Part shown: positions 35,445 through 43,314 of the stretch, in pieces | Position numbering within the stretch: position 1 is the first letter of the stretch | How the letters are laid out: each line of letters begins with the position of its first letter | Assembly: GCA_964606385.1 (NCBI GenBank) | Contig: CAZSFZ010000004.1 | Coordinates: 62,001-126,000, forward strand | Source of the DNA: Aquincolibacterium sp964606385 | GTDB taxonomy: Bacteria; Omnitrophota; Omnitrophia; Omnitrophales; Aquincolibacteriaceae | Reading direction: 5' to 3' | Length of the DNA stretch: 64,000 nucleotides | Made by a program: the position numbers and the translations under genes | The notes under the pieces: generated by a model | The model's input: only the letters and a program-made list of their open reading frames with translations | Database searches by the model: none | Told to the model about the DNA's origin: nothing

Positions 35445-36485
35445 GTGACCACTTTCAACAAGATCACCCGCGAGAAGATCCTCGAGTGCCTGAAAGGCGT
35501 TCAAGAGCCTGTGCTCAAGGATGACATTATCTCCCTGGGGCTTGTGCGCGAGATCGAGATCGATAAGAACCGTGCTTTTATTCATCTGGAATCCTCGCTT
35601 GAGGATCCGGAGCTTGTCGAGAGGTTACGCCAGGCGATCTTGGATACCGTGCGCGCCGCCGGGGCCAGTGAATGCGATGTTCATTTTTCGGGGCCATCTG
35701 AAAAGCAGAATGATAAATCGAAATGCGGCGTGAGCGCTTCCGCGATCCAGCCGATCCCCGGGGTGAAGCACGTGATCGCCGTCGCGAGCGGGAAGGGCGG
35801 TGTCGGAAAATCGACCGTGGCCGTGAATCTGGCGCTTGCTTTAAAACAGCTGGGCGCCAGGGTGGGTTTGATGGACGCGGATATCTATGGCCCGAATATT
35901 CCCATCATGCTGGGGATCTCGCCGGACAAGCGTCCTGGCGGGGATGTCCAAGCGAAGATCCTGCCGCTTGAGGCGCATGGCGTGAAAGCGATCTCGATCG
36001 GATTTTTTACGAACCCCGAACAGCCGGTGATCTGGCGCGGGCCCATGCTTCACAAGACAATGGAGCAGTTCCTGCACCGGGTCGATTGGGGAGAGCTTGA
36101 TTATCTTGTGGTGGACCTACCGCCAGGGACGGGGGATGTGCAGCTTTCCCTTTCGCAATGGGTCCATTTGTCGGGCGCGGTGGTGGTGACCACGCCGCAG
36201 GAAGTGGCTTTAAGCGATGTGCGGAAAGCCGTGAACATGTTCCGTCAGTTGGAAGTTTCGATCCTGGGCGTTGTGGAAAATATGACCGGTGCGATCTTTG
36301 GGCGCGGCGGCGGAGAAAAGATGGCGGAAGTATTCCAGATCCCTTTTCTCGGGGATATTCCTCTCGAGGCGCAAGTGCGGGAATGCGGGGATTCGGGGCT
36401 TCCGGTCGTGGCGGGGTATCCCAAAAGTTCTGTCAGTGAAAAGTTCGTGAAGATCGCGGAAGCGGTCCGTAAAGTCTTAAAATAA
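35445..36485 (+). CDS. apbC: Mrp/ApbC-type iron-sulfur carrier P-loop ATPase, lacking CxxC
   Basis: A 346-residue P-loop protein thought to carry Fe-S clusters to apoproteins. Residues 1-82 form a MIP18/DUF59 domain; the deviant Walker A ASGKGGVGKST is at 114-124, then GLMDADIYGPNIPIMLG and VDLPPGTGDVQLSL. The segment after VVENMTG runs directly into AIFGRGGGEKM, whereas most Mrp proteins have a CxxC insert there that binds the bridging cluster; here that insert is missing. The GTG at 35445 is used because it lies just after the preceding stop; an upstream frame from 35364 is inside that gene. Fe-S carriage may thus differ from the standard model. Confidence 0.92.
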   Translation: MTTFNKITREKILECLKGVQEPVLKDDIISLGLVREIEIDKNRAFIHLESSLEDPELVERLRQAILDTVRAAGASECDVHFSGPSEKQNDKSKCGVSASAIQPIPGVKHVIAVASGKGGVGKSTVAVNLALALKQLGARVGLMDADIYGPNIPIMLGISPDKRPGGDVQAKILPLEAHGVKAISIGFFTNPEQPVIWRGPMLHKTMEQFLHRVDWGELDYLVVDLPPGTGDVQLSLSQWVHLSGAVVVTTPQEVALSDVRKAVNMFRQLEVSILGVVENMTGAIFGRGGGEKMAEVFQIPFLGDIPLEAQVRECGDSGLPVVAGYPKSSVSEKFVKIAEAVRKVLK

Positions 36486-36500
36486 AATCTCGAGGATCCC

Positions 36501-37091
36501 ATGAAAAAACAAAAGAATTCGCAGGGTGAGGATAAATTTGAAGGATTGGTCCGGGACATGCTCAGGCTTTTGGGCGAGGATCCCAAACGTGAGGGCCTGC
36601 AAAGGACCCCAGTGCGCGTCGCAAAGTCGCTTCGGTACCTGACCCAGGGCTATCAGAATGATGCCAAGGAGATCCTGGCTCACGCGGTCTTCAAGGAGCC
36701 TTACGATGAAATGGTGATCGTGAAGGATGTCGAGATCTTCTCACTCTGTGAACACCACCTGCTGCCTTTTTATGGTAAAGCCCATGTTGCTTATATTCCC
36801 AACGGAAAGATCATCGGGCTTTCCAAGATCCCGCGCCTTGTCGAGGTGTTCTCGAGGAGGCTTCAGGTCCAGGAACGGCTTACGACCCAGATCGCGGAAT
36901 GCCTGATGGATGCCTTAAAACCCAAGGGGGTGGCGGTCGTGATCGAGGCGCTGCATCTTTGCATGTCCATGCGCGGCGTCAAAAAAGCCGACGCTTATAC
37001 CATCACGAGCTCCATGCTTGGAGCCTTCCGCAGGGACGCCCGCTCCCGAAGTGAGTTCTTGAGCCTGATCCGGCTGAAAAGGGAAGAGTAA
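36501..37091 (+). CDS. folE: GTP cyclohydrolase I
   Basis: Converts GTP to 7,8-dihydroneopterin triphosphate, the entry to folate. The 196-residue protein has the zinc site Cys-Glu-His-His (SLCEHHLLPFYGKAHVAYIP), GLSKIPRLVEVFSRRLQVQE and the second zinc Cys in LHLCMSMRGV. It follows the Mrp gene by 15 nt with AGGATC upstream of the ATG. It converges on lpxD, with a repeat element between them. Confidence 0.97.
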   Translation: MKKQKNSQGEDKFEGLVRDMLRLLGEDPKREGLQRTPVRVAKSLRYLTQGYQNDAKEILAHAVFKEPYDEMVIVKDVEIFSLCEHHLLPFYGKAHVAYIPNGKIIGLSKIPRLVEVFSRRLQVQERLTTQIAECLMDALKPKGVAVVIEALHLCMSMRGVKKADAYTITSSMLGAFRRDARSRSEFLSLIRLKREE

Positions 37092-37098
37092 ATATCAG

Positions 37099-37148
37099 TG
37101 CCACGGGCGCACGGGCCAAGGTCCACGACGTGGTGCGTGGATCGCGGG
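37099..37148. repeat. Intergenic CCACG/CGTGG word repeat between convergent genes
   Basis: Contains CCACG-A-CGTGG (37123-37133) and TCCACG...CGTGGA (37122-37127 and 37136-37141), with more copies of CACGGG on the left. The same CGTGG/CCACG words build the repeat at 45308-45371. It fills most of the 65-nt gap between folE and lpxD ends. Confidence 0.65.
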
Positions 37149-37156
37149 GAGGATCT

Positions 37157-38200
37157 TTAGGAAGTTTTTTCTAGTTTCTTTTCCAATTCCGCGACTTTTT
37201 TCTTGAGAGCGCGGACATCCTCGAGGGTTTCCGCGGCGCGAAGCTGGGCGCCGATCTGGCGGCGGGCTTCGGCGTAAGGGCGCGCGGGCTGACCGAAGAC
37301 GATCTGCTTGCCGGGGACTTTCTTGTTGGAAGGGAATCCGGCGCCGGCTCCGACCATGGTCCAGTCGCCGATCTCCACGTGATCTCCTACCCCGACACTG
37401 CCGCCCATCGTGACGTGGGAACCGATCTTGCAGCTTCCCGAAATGCCGGTTTGAGCCGAAATGACCGTGTGAGGTCCCAACACGACATTGTGGGCGATCT
37501 GCACGAGGTTGTCGATCTTGCAGCCTTTGCCGATACGCGTGGAGCCGATCGCCGCGCGATCCACCGTGACACAGGCGCCGATCTCCACATCATCTTCGAT
37601 CACGACGTTACCGATCTGAGGGAGCTTTTCATGCGCGGCCGGTGTCGCGACATAACCGAAACCATCCGCTCCGATGACCGAACCTGCGTGAATGATGACC
37701 TTCGCACCCAACTCACAGTTCTCATAGAGCGTCACATTCGGGTGGATCACGGAATCCGCGCCGATCTTGACGTTCTCACCGATGAAGACATGCGAACAAA
37801 GGACCGTGTTGTCGCCGATCACGGCATTTTCACCGATCGTGACAAAAGGTTCGACCGTAACGTTCTTGCCGAGTTTTGCCGTTTTGGCGATGGAGGCTTG
37901 AGGGGAGACCGTCCCCGGGAATTTCCGGGCAGGGAAGAGCTCCCGGAGGATCTGCGCCCAGGCCCGCTTGGGGTACTCGACCTGAATAAGGACTTTGGAA
38001 GATTTCGCGATCTGCTTGGGGACGATCATGCAGGCGATCTCGGAGGATTCAAGGGCATTGAAGCCGCGTTCGTCCTGCACAAATGAAATATGCCCTTTGA
38101 GCGGGTTTTCGAAGTTCGTAATACCTTCGATCACCATGGAGGCATTCCCGATCACCGTACCGCCGATAAGGTCCGCGAATTCCTGAACAGTTTTTTTCAT
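37157..38200 (-). CDS. lpxD: UDP-3-O-acylglucosamine N-acyltransferase
   Basis: Third step of lipid A synthesis: adds the N-linked acyl chain to UDP-3-O-acylglucosamine. The 347-residue protein has the N-terminal uridine-binding domain (about 1-105), a long left-handed hexapeptide-repeat helix (about 105-300) with catalytic His in NLVQIAHNV, and a C-terminal coiled segment (about 318-345, LKKKVAELEKKLEK). It shows that the organism has LPS or a lipid A-like outer membrane. It stands alone on the minus strand. A good promoter lies right upstream and no ribosome-binding site is present. Confidence 0.96.
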   Translation of the reverse strand: MKKTVQEFADLIGGTVIGNASMVIEGITNFENPLKGHISFVQDERGFNALESSEIACMIVPKQIAKSSKVLIQVEYPKRAWAQILRELFPARKFPGTVSPQASIAKTAKLGKNVTVEPFVTIGENAVIGDNTVLCSHVFIGENVKIGADSVIHPNVTLYENCELGAKVIIHAGSVIGADGFGYVATPAAHEKLPQIGNVVIEDDVEIGACVTVDRAAIGSTRIGKGCKIDNLVQIAHNVVLGPHTVISAQTGISGSCKIGSHVTMGGSVGVGDHVEIGDWTMVGAGAGFPSNKKVPGKQIVFGQPARPYAEARRQIGAQLRAAETLEDVRALKKKVAELEKKLEKTS

Positions 38201-38209
38201 AGGGGAGCA

Positions 38210-38238
38210 AGTATAACAAGAAGAACAGACGTCTTCAA
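38210..38238 (-). promoter_or_regulatory. lpxD promoter predicting a leaderless transcript
   Basis: On the minus strand: TTGAAG (38233-38238), 17-nt spacer, TATACT (38210-38215). Only 9 nt separate the -10 box from the ATG, so the expected +1 (near 38203) leaves about 3 nt of leader. Confidence 0.75.
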
Positions 38239-38272
38239 AATGAATTTTATATAAAGAGTTATGGTTTTAATC

Positions 38273-38278
38273 TATAAT
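38273..38278 (+). promoter_or_regulatory. -10 element upstream of a small membrane-protein gene
   Basis: A perfect TATAAT 42 nt before the ATG at 38320, in the divergent gap with lpxD. No good -35 hexamer is seen at normal spacing. Confidence 0.45.
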
Positions 38279-38319
38279 TCAAATCGTCTTTAACAATATT
38301 TAAATCGGAGGAAATTGAA

Positions 38320-38592
38320 ATGACCAAAGAACAGATTAACTATCTGCTGGCGCTCGCAACGCTTTTTGTCGTCTGGCTTTATTTCAATACTTTTTATGCT
38401 AATGCAGCAAAGAGGGGGTATAGTGGGAATCCTCTTGCTGGATTAAAAGCCGTTGTCGCTAAAGCTCCTAATGCTCCTGTCTTTCCCAAAATTCCTGAGG
38501 CACCTTTCACGAAGATATCCCAAGTCAATAGAGCTGACGCGCCAGCGTCTGCAATCCCCGTGATGCCAGCCGGCGACGCGGATAAAAGCTAG
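38320..38592 (+). CDS. Small single-helix membrane protein, unknown
   Basis: A 90-residue protein that I do not recognise. GGAGG lies 8 nt before the ATG, which supports real translation. Residues about 8-26 (YLLALATLFVVWLYFNTFY) form one membrane helix; the rest is Pro/Ala-rich (APNAPVFPKIPEAPFTK) and probably disordered. It stands between lpxD and a convergent SurA_N-like gene, with its own -10 box and a likely terminator. The topology suggests a membrane-anchored tail; the role is unknown. Confidence 0.65.
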   Translation: MTKEQINYLLALATLFVVWLYFNTFYANAAKRGYSGNPLAGLKAVVAKAPNAPVFPKIPEAPFTKISQVNRADAPASAIPVMPAGDADKS

Positions 38593-38631
38593 TTTCTTTT
38601 TTAACGTTGATTTATGAAGGGACCCAAAGAA

Positions 38632-38667
38632 GTTAAAAAGCGGCAGGCTGGATTTTCGGCCTGTTTT
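38632..38667. terminator. Bidirectional terminator candidate between convergent genes
   Basis: CAGGC (38644-38648) and GCCTG (38659-38663) form a stem followed by TTTT on the + strand; on the minus strand the same stem is followed by CCGCTTTTT. A weaker AT-rich pair, CTTTTTTAAC (38596-38605) and GTTAAAAAG (38632-38640), encloses the gap. Confidence 0.45.
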
Positions 38668-38668
38668 G

Positions 38669-39343
38669 CTAAGGGTTGTTTTCTTCCGGAGAATCGGAGT
38701 TAGAAGGTTCTTCCTGGGGAGCTTCGGGAAGGGCAAGATAATCTTCCAGATTGGCGCGGTTGTTCACGTCACTCGTCCACGTCATGAAATCGAGTCGTTG
38801 TTTTTCGGCCGCCTCTTCCTTGGCCTTTGTGTCCGTCAGTTGGTCGTAGCCCGGAGGGACAAAACTCGCGATCTGGATGCGTAAGAGTTTCTGGATGCGC
38901 ATGAACTCCCGGAGCCCTTCCTCGAATTCCCGCGGGGAGATGTGCAGGGTCCGGGTAAGCCAGATCTTGTACTGTTCTTCGTTCGCGTTGACCAATCCCT
39001 GGTCCTTCAGGATCTTGGCGATCTCTTTCTGGACCTCGTCATCCGAGATCTTGATGCCTTTCCGTTTGGCTTCACGCGAGTAGATGATGTTTTGCCACGT
39101 GTAATCACGCAAGATCTCGGGGTCGTCAGCCGCTTTTTCGGTGGGCATGAAAAGCTGCGTGGAGCGGTAGAATTGGTTGTATTCCTGGAATGTGACCGGC
39201 TTGCCGAAGGCCTTGCCCGCGTATCGGCCGTCCTTCTTGTTCGTGACCAGGTCCACAATCGAGCCAGCCCCAAAGAGAAGGGCAAGCGCCACGACCGTGA
39301 TCCAGACAATGGCTTTTGTGTTGCTGCGTAGCACCTTGAGCAT
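38669..39343 (-). CDS. SurA_N-like membrane-anchored chaperone without PPIase domain
   Basis: A 224-residue protein. An N-terminal helix (about 10-28, IVWITVVALALLFGAGSIV) anchors it, and the following region (GKPVTFQEYNQFYRSTQLF, AKRKGIKISDDEVQKEIAKI, ISPREFEEGLREFMRIQKLL) matches the SurA/PpiD N-terminal chaperone domain. The parvulin domain that normally follows is absent; the protein ends in an acidic tail. It probably helps fold envelope proteins. The ATG at 39343 is chosen since the longer frame adds only an unrelated hydrophobic leader. A weak promoter (TTTACT, 17 nt, TATGCT) ends 15 nt upstream. Confidence 0.75.
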   Translation of the reverse strand: MLKVLRSNTKAIVWITVVALALLFGAGSIVDLVTNKKDGRYAGKAFGKPVTFQEYNQFYRSTQLFMPTEKAADDPEILRDYTWQNIIYSREAKRKGIKISDDEVQKEIAKILKDQGLVNANEEQYKIWLTRTLHISPREFEEGLREFMRIQKLLRIQIASFVPPGYDQLTDTKAKEEAAEKQRLDFMTWTSDVNNRANLEDYLALPEAPQEEPSNSDSPEENNP

Positions 39344-39463
39344 AACTGCGGATACTGTAGCATAAGAAAAAATGCGGAGAAAGTAAAAATATGTAGAAAG
39401 TATGCGAAAAAAGTGCCGAAAACAACTTAGTATGTATTTCCATAGCAACTTTCGATAAAACTA

Positions 39464-39492
39464 TTGAAATGGTCTTGGGGGCCATATATCAT
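39464..39492 (+). promoter_or_regulatory. Promoter of the prepilin cluster, predicted leaderless
   Basis: TTGAAA (39464-39469), 17-nt spacer, TATCAT (39487-39492), each five of six matches to consensus. The base seven positions after the -10 box is the A of the ATG at 39499. Confidence 0.75.
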
Positions 39493-39498
39493 TACTGT

Positions 39499-39981
39499 AT
39501 GAACGCTAAAGGGTTATCGCTTGTCGAGATCGTTGCGAGCATCGTCGTTTTGTCAGTCATTGCCCTCGGAGCCACAGCGACAGTTACGGTAGTGAATAGT
39601 GATCAGGTTCGGATGGCCGGGGGCAGCACCCTTGAACTTCAGGCGCTCAGTTTCGCGCGACAAACGATTGAAGAGCTTCGAAACGATGTGAGGGGCACGA
39701 CTGAAGAGATGTGGTATGCGAACAATTCCACGGCTTGGAGTTTGGCCGATAATAGTTACGCGATACCGTGCACTTCAGCTCTTGGTCAACCATGCGGAGT
39801 GGGGACATGGTATACCCCCCAGGGTGCTGGATTTGTGAACGGGCTTCCCCCGGGCAACCTCGCGACTCGCGGAGGCCGGAGGCGTTATCTTGTACAAGAT
39901 ATGTCTACCGGGGTCGGTACTGCCGGCATGGACGTTGCATATAAACGAATCATAGTGCAGGTGGACCAATGGGCCGATTGA
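39499..39981 (+). CDS. Minor prepilin, PilV/GspI-like
   Basis: A 160-residue type IV pilin-like protein. The short basic leader MNAKG is followed by the prepilin peptidase site and helix LSLVEIVASIVVLSVIALGA, with Glu at position 5 of the mature chain. The helix continues into LELQALSFARQTIEELRNDV, a pattern of PilV/GspI. The start at 39499 is preferred over 39469 because the leader then has normal length and the promoter places +1 on this ATG; no ribosome-binding site exists. It overlaps the next prepilin by 13 nt. It is probably part of a pilus or pseudopilus tip complex. Confidence 0.82.
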   Translation: MNAKGLSLVEIVASIVVLSVIALGATATVTVVNSDQVRMAGGSTLELQALSFARQTIEELRNDVRGTTEEMWYANNSTAWSLADNSYAIPCTSALGQPCGVGTWYTPQGAGFVNGLPPGNLATRGGRRRYLVQDMSTGVGTAGMDVAYKRIIVQVDQWAD

Positions 39982-40589
39982 AGAGAGCCTCCTCAGGTTT
40001 TACTCTCCTGGAGCTGGTCATTGCTTCGACGTTGGCTTTCATAGTGATCCTTGCAGCTTCCAACCTTCTCATCAACTTTGGCCGCTTTACTTCCACGACC
40101 ATCCGCGCGGAAGCCACTCTGATGGATGCCGCTCTTGCCGCAGTTGAAGATGTTGTGGCTTGCATCAATGGGGCGAACGCGGTATCGATTATTCCGGACG
40201 GTCAGCTTGCCGCCCGCCCCGCCGGCTGCGTCGGCAGTAGTTGCATTCAGGTCCGAACGGATCAAAAAATGCCGCTCGGGTGTGTTGGTAACAACTGCAG
40301 TTACTCCCCAACTGATTTCACGAATGATGTGGTTCACACTTATTGGCGGGAGTTTCTTAACAACAATTGGGCCATACGGTATTCATCGCGGAATTTGGTG
40401 AATAATACAACTGTCGGGCCGATCTCTCTAGCCGATAGAGGCATTACAAGCCTCAGTTTTGCGCGCAACGCGGCGGACAGGAACAAAATCACGATCACTT
40501 TAATAGTACAAGCCGCCAGCGGTCCGTCAGGCGCCCTGTCTACTGAGAACCTGGTTACGACTGCTACGATGCGGGGGGCGACGGGATAA
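39969..40589 (+). CDS. Minor prepilin, PilW/GspJ-like
   Basis: A 206-residue prepilin with leader MGRLKRASSG and mature start FTLLELVIASTLAFIVILAA (Glu5 present). The globular part contains several Cys, one pair in GCVGNNC, possibly disulfide-bonded outside the cell. Its position after a PilV-like gene and before a PilX-like gene fits the PilV-PilW-PilX order. Overlap with the upstream gene suggests coupling. Confidence 0.82.
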   Translation: MGRLKRASSGFTLLELVIASTLAFIVILAASNLLINFGRFTSTTIRAEATLMDAALAAVEDVVACINGANAVSIIPDGQLAARPAGCVGSSCIQVRTDQKMPLGCVGNNCSYSPTDFTNDVVHTYWREFLNNNWAIRYSSRNLVNNTTVGPISLADRGITSLSFARNAADRNKITITLIVQAASGPSGALSTENLVTTATMRGATG

Positions 40590-40593
40590 ACTT

Positions 40594-40953
40594 ATGTCCA
40601 GAGGTTTTGCTTTGATCACTGTTTTGGCTGTTGCGATCATGGTTGCGTTGGGAGCCGCCACGGTGCTTCAGTCCATGTCAAGCTATGGCGTCATGAAAGC
40701 GACGACCATTAAAGAGACGCAATTTAAATACCTTGCTGAGGCGGCCATGCAGCATGCTCTTTATCGATGCAGGACCAATACGAACGGTTGTGCCGCGGGA
40801 TTATTGACTTGTTGTGTTAATGAGTCTAATTTTACTGTCAATACCACCGTGAACGGCGTTTCTGTTAATATACCGGCACCTATTTCAATTGCGAATGTGG
40901 GCTCGGGTACGAGAGAAGTGAATACTACAATTCAATATGCGGAGAGTTACTAA
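40594..40953 (+). CDS. PilX/GspK-like pseudopilin lacking Glu5
   Basis: A 119-residue protein with leader MSRG and mature start FALITVLAVAIMVALGAATV. Position 5 is Thr instead of Glu, as in GspK/PilX tip subunits. The motif KYLAEAAMQHALYRC after the helix is characteristic of that group. Four Cys follow. The last subunit added at a pseudopilus tip normally lacks Glu5, so it may cap the assembly (inference). Confidence 0.78.
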   Translation: MSRGFALITVLAVAIMVALGAATVLQSMSSYGVMKATTIKETQFKYLAEAAMQHALYRCRTNTNGCAAGLLTCCVNESNFTVNTTVNGVSVNIPAPISIANVGSGTREVNTTIQYAESY

Positions 40954-40995
40954 CGGGGCGAAGAACGACTAAAACCACCTTAAGGGGAGGAAGTT

Positions 40996-41391
40996 ATGAG
41001 CGTCCGGAGAGGGTTCACGTTAACTGAAATTATCGTCACCATCGCCATCGTGGCTGTGATCGCGGTGGTCGCATTGCCCAATTTCACCAAAGCCCGGCAG
41101 AGAGCCTCGGCAAGGCAAGCGGCGGATTATTTGCGGACTATCGCCACCGCTGAGAAGCTGTATTACGCAAAATGGAAATCGTTTATTGGCCTCCCCAATG
41201 CCGCTACAATTCAGGGGCTGACCGGCGCGGAAGTCAGTTCAAGAGATTTTAACTTTGCGGTAGCAGCAACTCCCACCAGCTTTACCGCAACGGCTACGAG
41301 GATAGGCGGTAGCGGCGGGACGATTACGTTAAATCAGAACGATGCCTGGGGAGCAACAGGTTCTGAATCGAGATATTTGCCGCAAGGGTAA
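40996..41391 (+). CDS. Prepilin, PilA/GspG-like (first of two)
   Basis: A 131-residue prepilin with leader MSVRRG and mature start FTLTEIIVTIAIVAVIAVVA, then LPNFTKARQRASARQAADYL as in major pilins and GspG. GGGGAGG lies 6 nt before the ATG. The C-terminal part is a small beta-rich domain ending WGATGSESRYLPQG. It resembles the next gene product in length and layout; the two are probably duplicates. Confidence 0.85.
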   Translation: MSVRRGFTLTEIIVTIAIVAVIAVVALPNFTKARQRASARQAADYLRTIATAEKLYYAKWKSFIGLPNAATIQGLTGAEVSSRDFNFAVAATPTSFTATATRIGGSGGTITLNQNDAWGATGSESRYLPQG

Positions 41392-41419
41392 GACCCAAAG
41401 CGGAATTTTGAAAAGGATA

Positions 41420-41451
41420 TTCGCGGTCTATTCCCCGCGAAGGAAGCGGGG
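41420..41451 (+). promoter_or_regulatory. Mutually exclusive hairpins before the second pilin gene
   Basis: TTCGCGG (41420-41426) can pair with CCGCGAA (41435-41441), or CCCCGC (41433-41438) with GCGGGG (41446-41451). The two stems share bases, so only one can form. They lie between the two GspG-like genes. Confidence 0.4.
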
Positions 41452-41478
41452 GCGCGCATGATGAAAATGAGGAGCAAA

Positions 41479-41865
41479 ATGAAAAAAGGATTCACGCTGA
41501 CGGAGATTCTGATAACGATATGTATCTTGGCGATCATGGCCGCGATCGCCGTCCCGACCTTCAATGCTGCCAGAACGAAGAACCAGGCGGCTCAAGCGAT
41601 GTCTTATCTTCGTGCGATCCGTATGGCGGAAATGATGAATTACTCGAAATGGGGGACCTACCAGTCCAACATCGCATCGTTGGGGGTTGAAACAGCCGGT
41701 TCTCCCTACGCTTTCACTTATCAGGTGTTGAACGCCGGAAATCCTACGGCCATTCCTCCTGTAAGACCGAGTTTTCGCCTTACTGCGACGGGGCCCGGAG
41801 GAACGATTACGCTCGATTCGGATGGGACTTGGGGCGGGACTTACGCCCCATTGCCTGCGGCCTGA
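41479..41865 (+). CDS. Prepilin, PilA/GspG-like (second of two)
   Basis: A 128-residue prepilin with leader MKKG and mature start FTLTEILITICILAIMAAIA, then VPTFNAARTKNQAAQAMSYL. The ATG at 41479 gives the classical four-residue leader and follows GAGGAG; earlier ATG codons at 41458 and 41461 are in frame. The C-terminal beta region resembles that of the preceding pilin (GGTITLDSDGTWGG against GGTITLNQNDAWG). A terminator follows, so the prepilin unit ends here. Confidence 0.85.
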   Translation: MKKGFTLTEILITICILAIMAAIAVPTFNAARTKNQAAQAMSYLRAIRMAEMMNYSKWGTYQSNIASLGVETAGSPYAFTYQVLNAGNPTAIPPVRPSFRLTATGPGGTITLDSDGTWGGTYAPLPAA

Positions 41866-41917
41866 CGATTGATCAAAGGTGGGGTCCTACAAGACGGCTT
41901 CATCTTGCGGTAAGGTG

Positions 41918-41943
41918 ACTCAACGCGGGTTTTGAGTTTTTTT
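41918..41943 (+). terminator. Intrinsic terminator after the prepilin genes
   Basis: ACTCAA (41918-41923) and TTGAGT (41932-41937) form a stem followed by six T. It separates the prepilins from the three secreted paralogs. Confidence 0.7.
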
Positions 41944-41970
41944 ATGAGATTCAAAATTGAGGGGAAAAAG

Positions 41971-42606
41971 ATGTTCTATCGGAATATTGGGATTTTAGCG
42001 GCTGTGTCCGTGTTTTTGTTTCTTGCTACTGCCCAAGCTGCCCGCTTGGAAAGGACAACGCAATACCCCTCTCCTGAGGGGGACTATCGAAGTTTGCTGA
42101 CTACGGATCAGTCGTTTTTCATGACCAATAATACCGCGGGCACGAGTTTGGGGATTGGGACCTCGGCCCCGACGAATATTACCGCCAATGATGGCGGTGC
42201 CAATGTTGATCTGCATATTACCGGGTCGATAGTTCAGGACGGATGGGTGAATGTCATTGATGCTGGCGCGCCGAACTTCCAAAACAGTTGGACGGATTGT
42301 GCAAGCGCCTTGGGTTTCAATTCGGCCGGTTATTTCAGGGACAGAAATGGGATCGTCCACCTGAAGGGGGCCGTGCGGGGGGGAACGATCGATTCGACAA
42401 TATTTACGTTGCCAGCCGGTTTCAGACCGAGCATGAACCAACTCTTTATTGTGCCTGTTCAGGCCTCAGGATCGACGTGTGCCGGTTATCGATACGGACG
42501 GCTTACTGTACTAACCAACGGCCGAGTGTACGCGGAACATCCCGTCGGAGTGACGCCCGTTGCGTTTGGCTTGGACGGAGTCACATTTAGAGCCGATGGA
42601 TATTAA
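41971..42606 (+). CDS. Secreted protein with tail-fibre-like C-terminus, paralog 1
   Basis: A 211-residue exported protein. The signal peptide is about residues 1-23 (ILAAVSVFLFLATAQA). The middle holds GIGTSAPTNITANDGG and DLHITGSIVQDGW. The C-terminal 100 residues include GYFRDRNGIVHLKGAVRGGT, FTLPAGFRPSMNQLF and the end LDGVTFRADGY. This last part resembles, from memory, receptor-binding tips of phage tail proteins. GAGGGG precedes the ATG. It is the first of three tandem paralogs just after five prepilin genes. An adhesin or pilus-associated surface protein is proposed. Confidence 0.72.
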   Translation: MFYRNIGILAAVSVFLFLATAQAARLERTTQYPSPEGDYRSLLTTDQSFFMTNNTAGTSLGIGTSAPTNITANDGGANVDLHITGSIVQDGWVNVIDAGAPNFQNSWTDCASALGFNSAGYFRDRNGIVHLKGAVRGGTIDSTIFTLPAGFRPSMNQLFIVPVQASGSTCAGYRYGRLTVLTNGRVYAEHPVGVTPVAFGLDGVTFRADGY

Positions 42607-42652
42607 AACCATGGGAAACGGCAAAAAAGGTTTTTTAGGAGGATCCAAAGAA

Positions 42653-43276
42653 ATGCCTTGGAAGAAGATGTTTATAGCATTCAAGATATTTGTGATATTT
42701 GTGCTGCCAGCCGGCCTTGCGGATACAGGAAGCGTTGATGTTGCGACGTACTATCCTTCGTCGGATGCGACATATCCGACATTGCTTACCACGGGAACAA
42801 CAACGATCGCCACGGACAATTCTTTCGGGAGAAACGTCGGCATCGGGACCGCAGCGCCCGGAAATATTGGTGAGAACGACGCAGGAGGGGCTGGGGTCGA
42901 TCTCAATGTGACCGGGACGATAGTTCAGGAACCGTGGACAAATATCGGTGCTATCAGTGCACCCGCCTTTCAGGGCGCTTGGGCTAATTATCCCGGTGCA
43001 ACCTGGAATCAGGCCGGTTTTTTTCGTGATAAAAGCGGTATTGTGCATTTGAAGGGGTTGATCCGTTCAGGGGTTGTTCCTTCAACGGTCTTTAATTTGC
43101 CTGCAGGATATCGCCCTGCGCGAGAGGAGCATTTTTTCGTTTTGTCGCACAACAATTTAAACTATATAGACGGTCTGGTTGTTGTTTCGTCTGCGGGGGC
43201 CGTTTCCGTGGATTGCGGGGCCAGCGCCAATTTTGTTTCATTGGACGGTATTTCGTTTCGGGCAAATGGATATTAG
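42653..43276 (+). CDS. Secreted protein with tail-fibre-like C-terminus, paralog 2
   Basis: A 207-residue exported paralog. The signal peptide MPWKKMFIAFKIFVIFVLPA is followed by VDVATYYPSSDATYPTLLTT, NVGIGTAAPGNIGEND, DLNVTGTIVQEPW, then FFRDKSGIVHLKGLIRSG, FNLPAGYRPAREEHF and the ending LDGISFRANGY. AGGAGG at 42637-42642 fixes the start at 42653; an earlier in-frame ATG at 42611 has no such site. The three paralogs share the frame of blocks but differ in loops, suggesting diversified binding surfaces. Confidence 0.72.
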   Translation: MPWKKMFIAFKIFVIFVLPAGLADTGSVDVATYYPSSDATYPTLLTTGTTTIATDNSFGRNVGIGTAAPGNIGENDAGGAGVDLNVTGTIVQEPWTNIGAISAPAFQGAWANYPGATWNQAGFFRDKSGIVHLKGLIRSGVVPSTVFNLPAGYRPAREEHFFVLSHNNLNYIDGLVVVSSAGAVSVDCGASANFVSLDGISFRANGY

Positions 43277-43314
43277 CAGATAATTTCGCGATGGTTTGCG
43301 ACTTGAGGTGGAAA

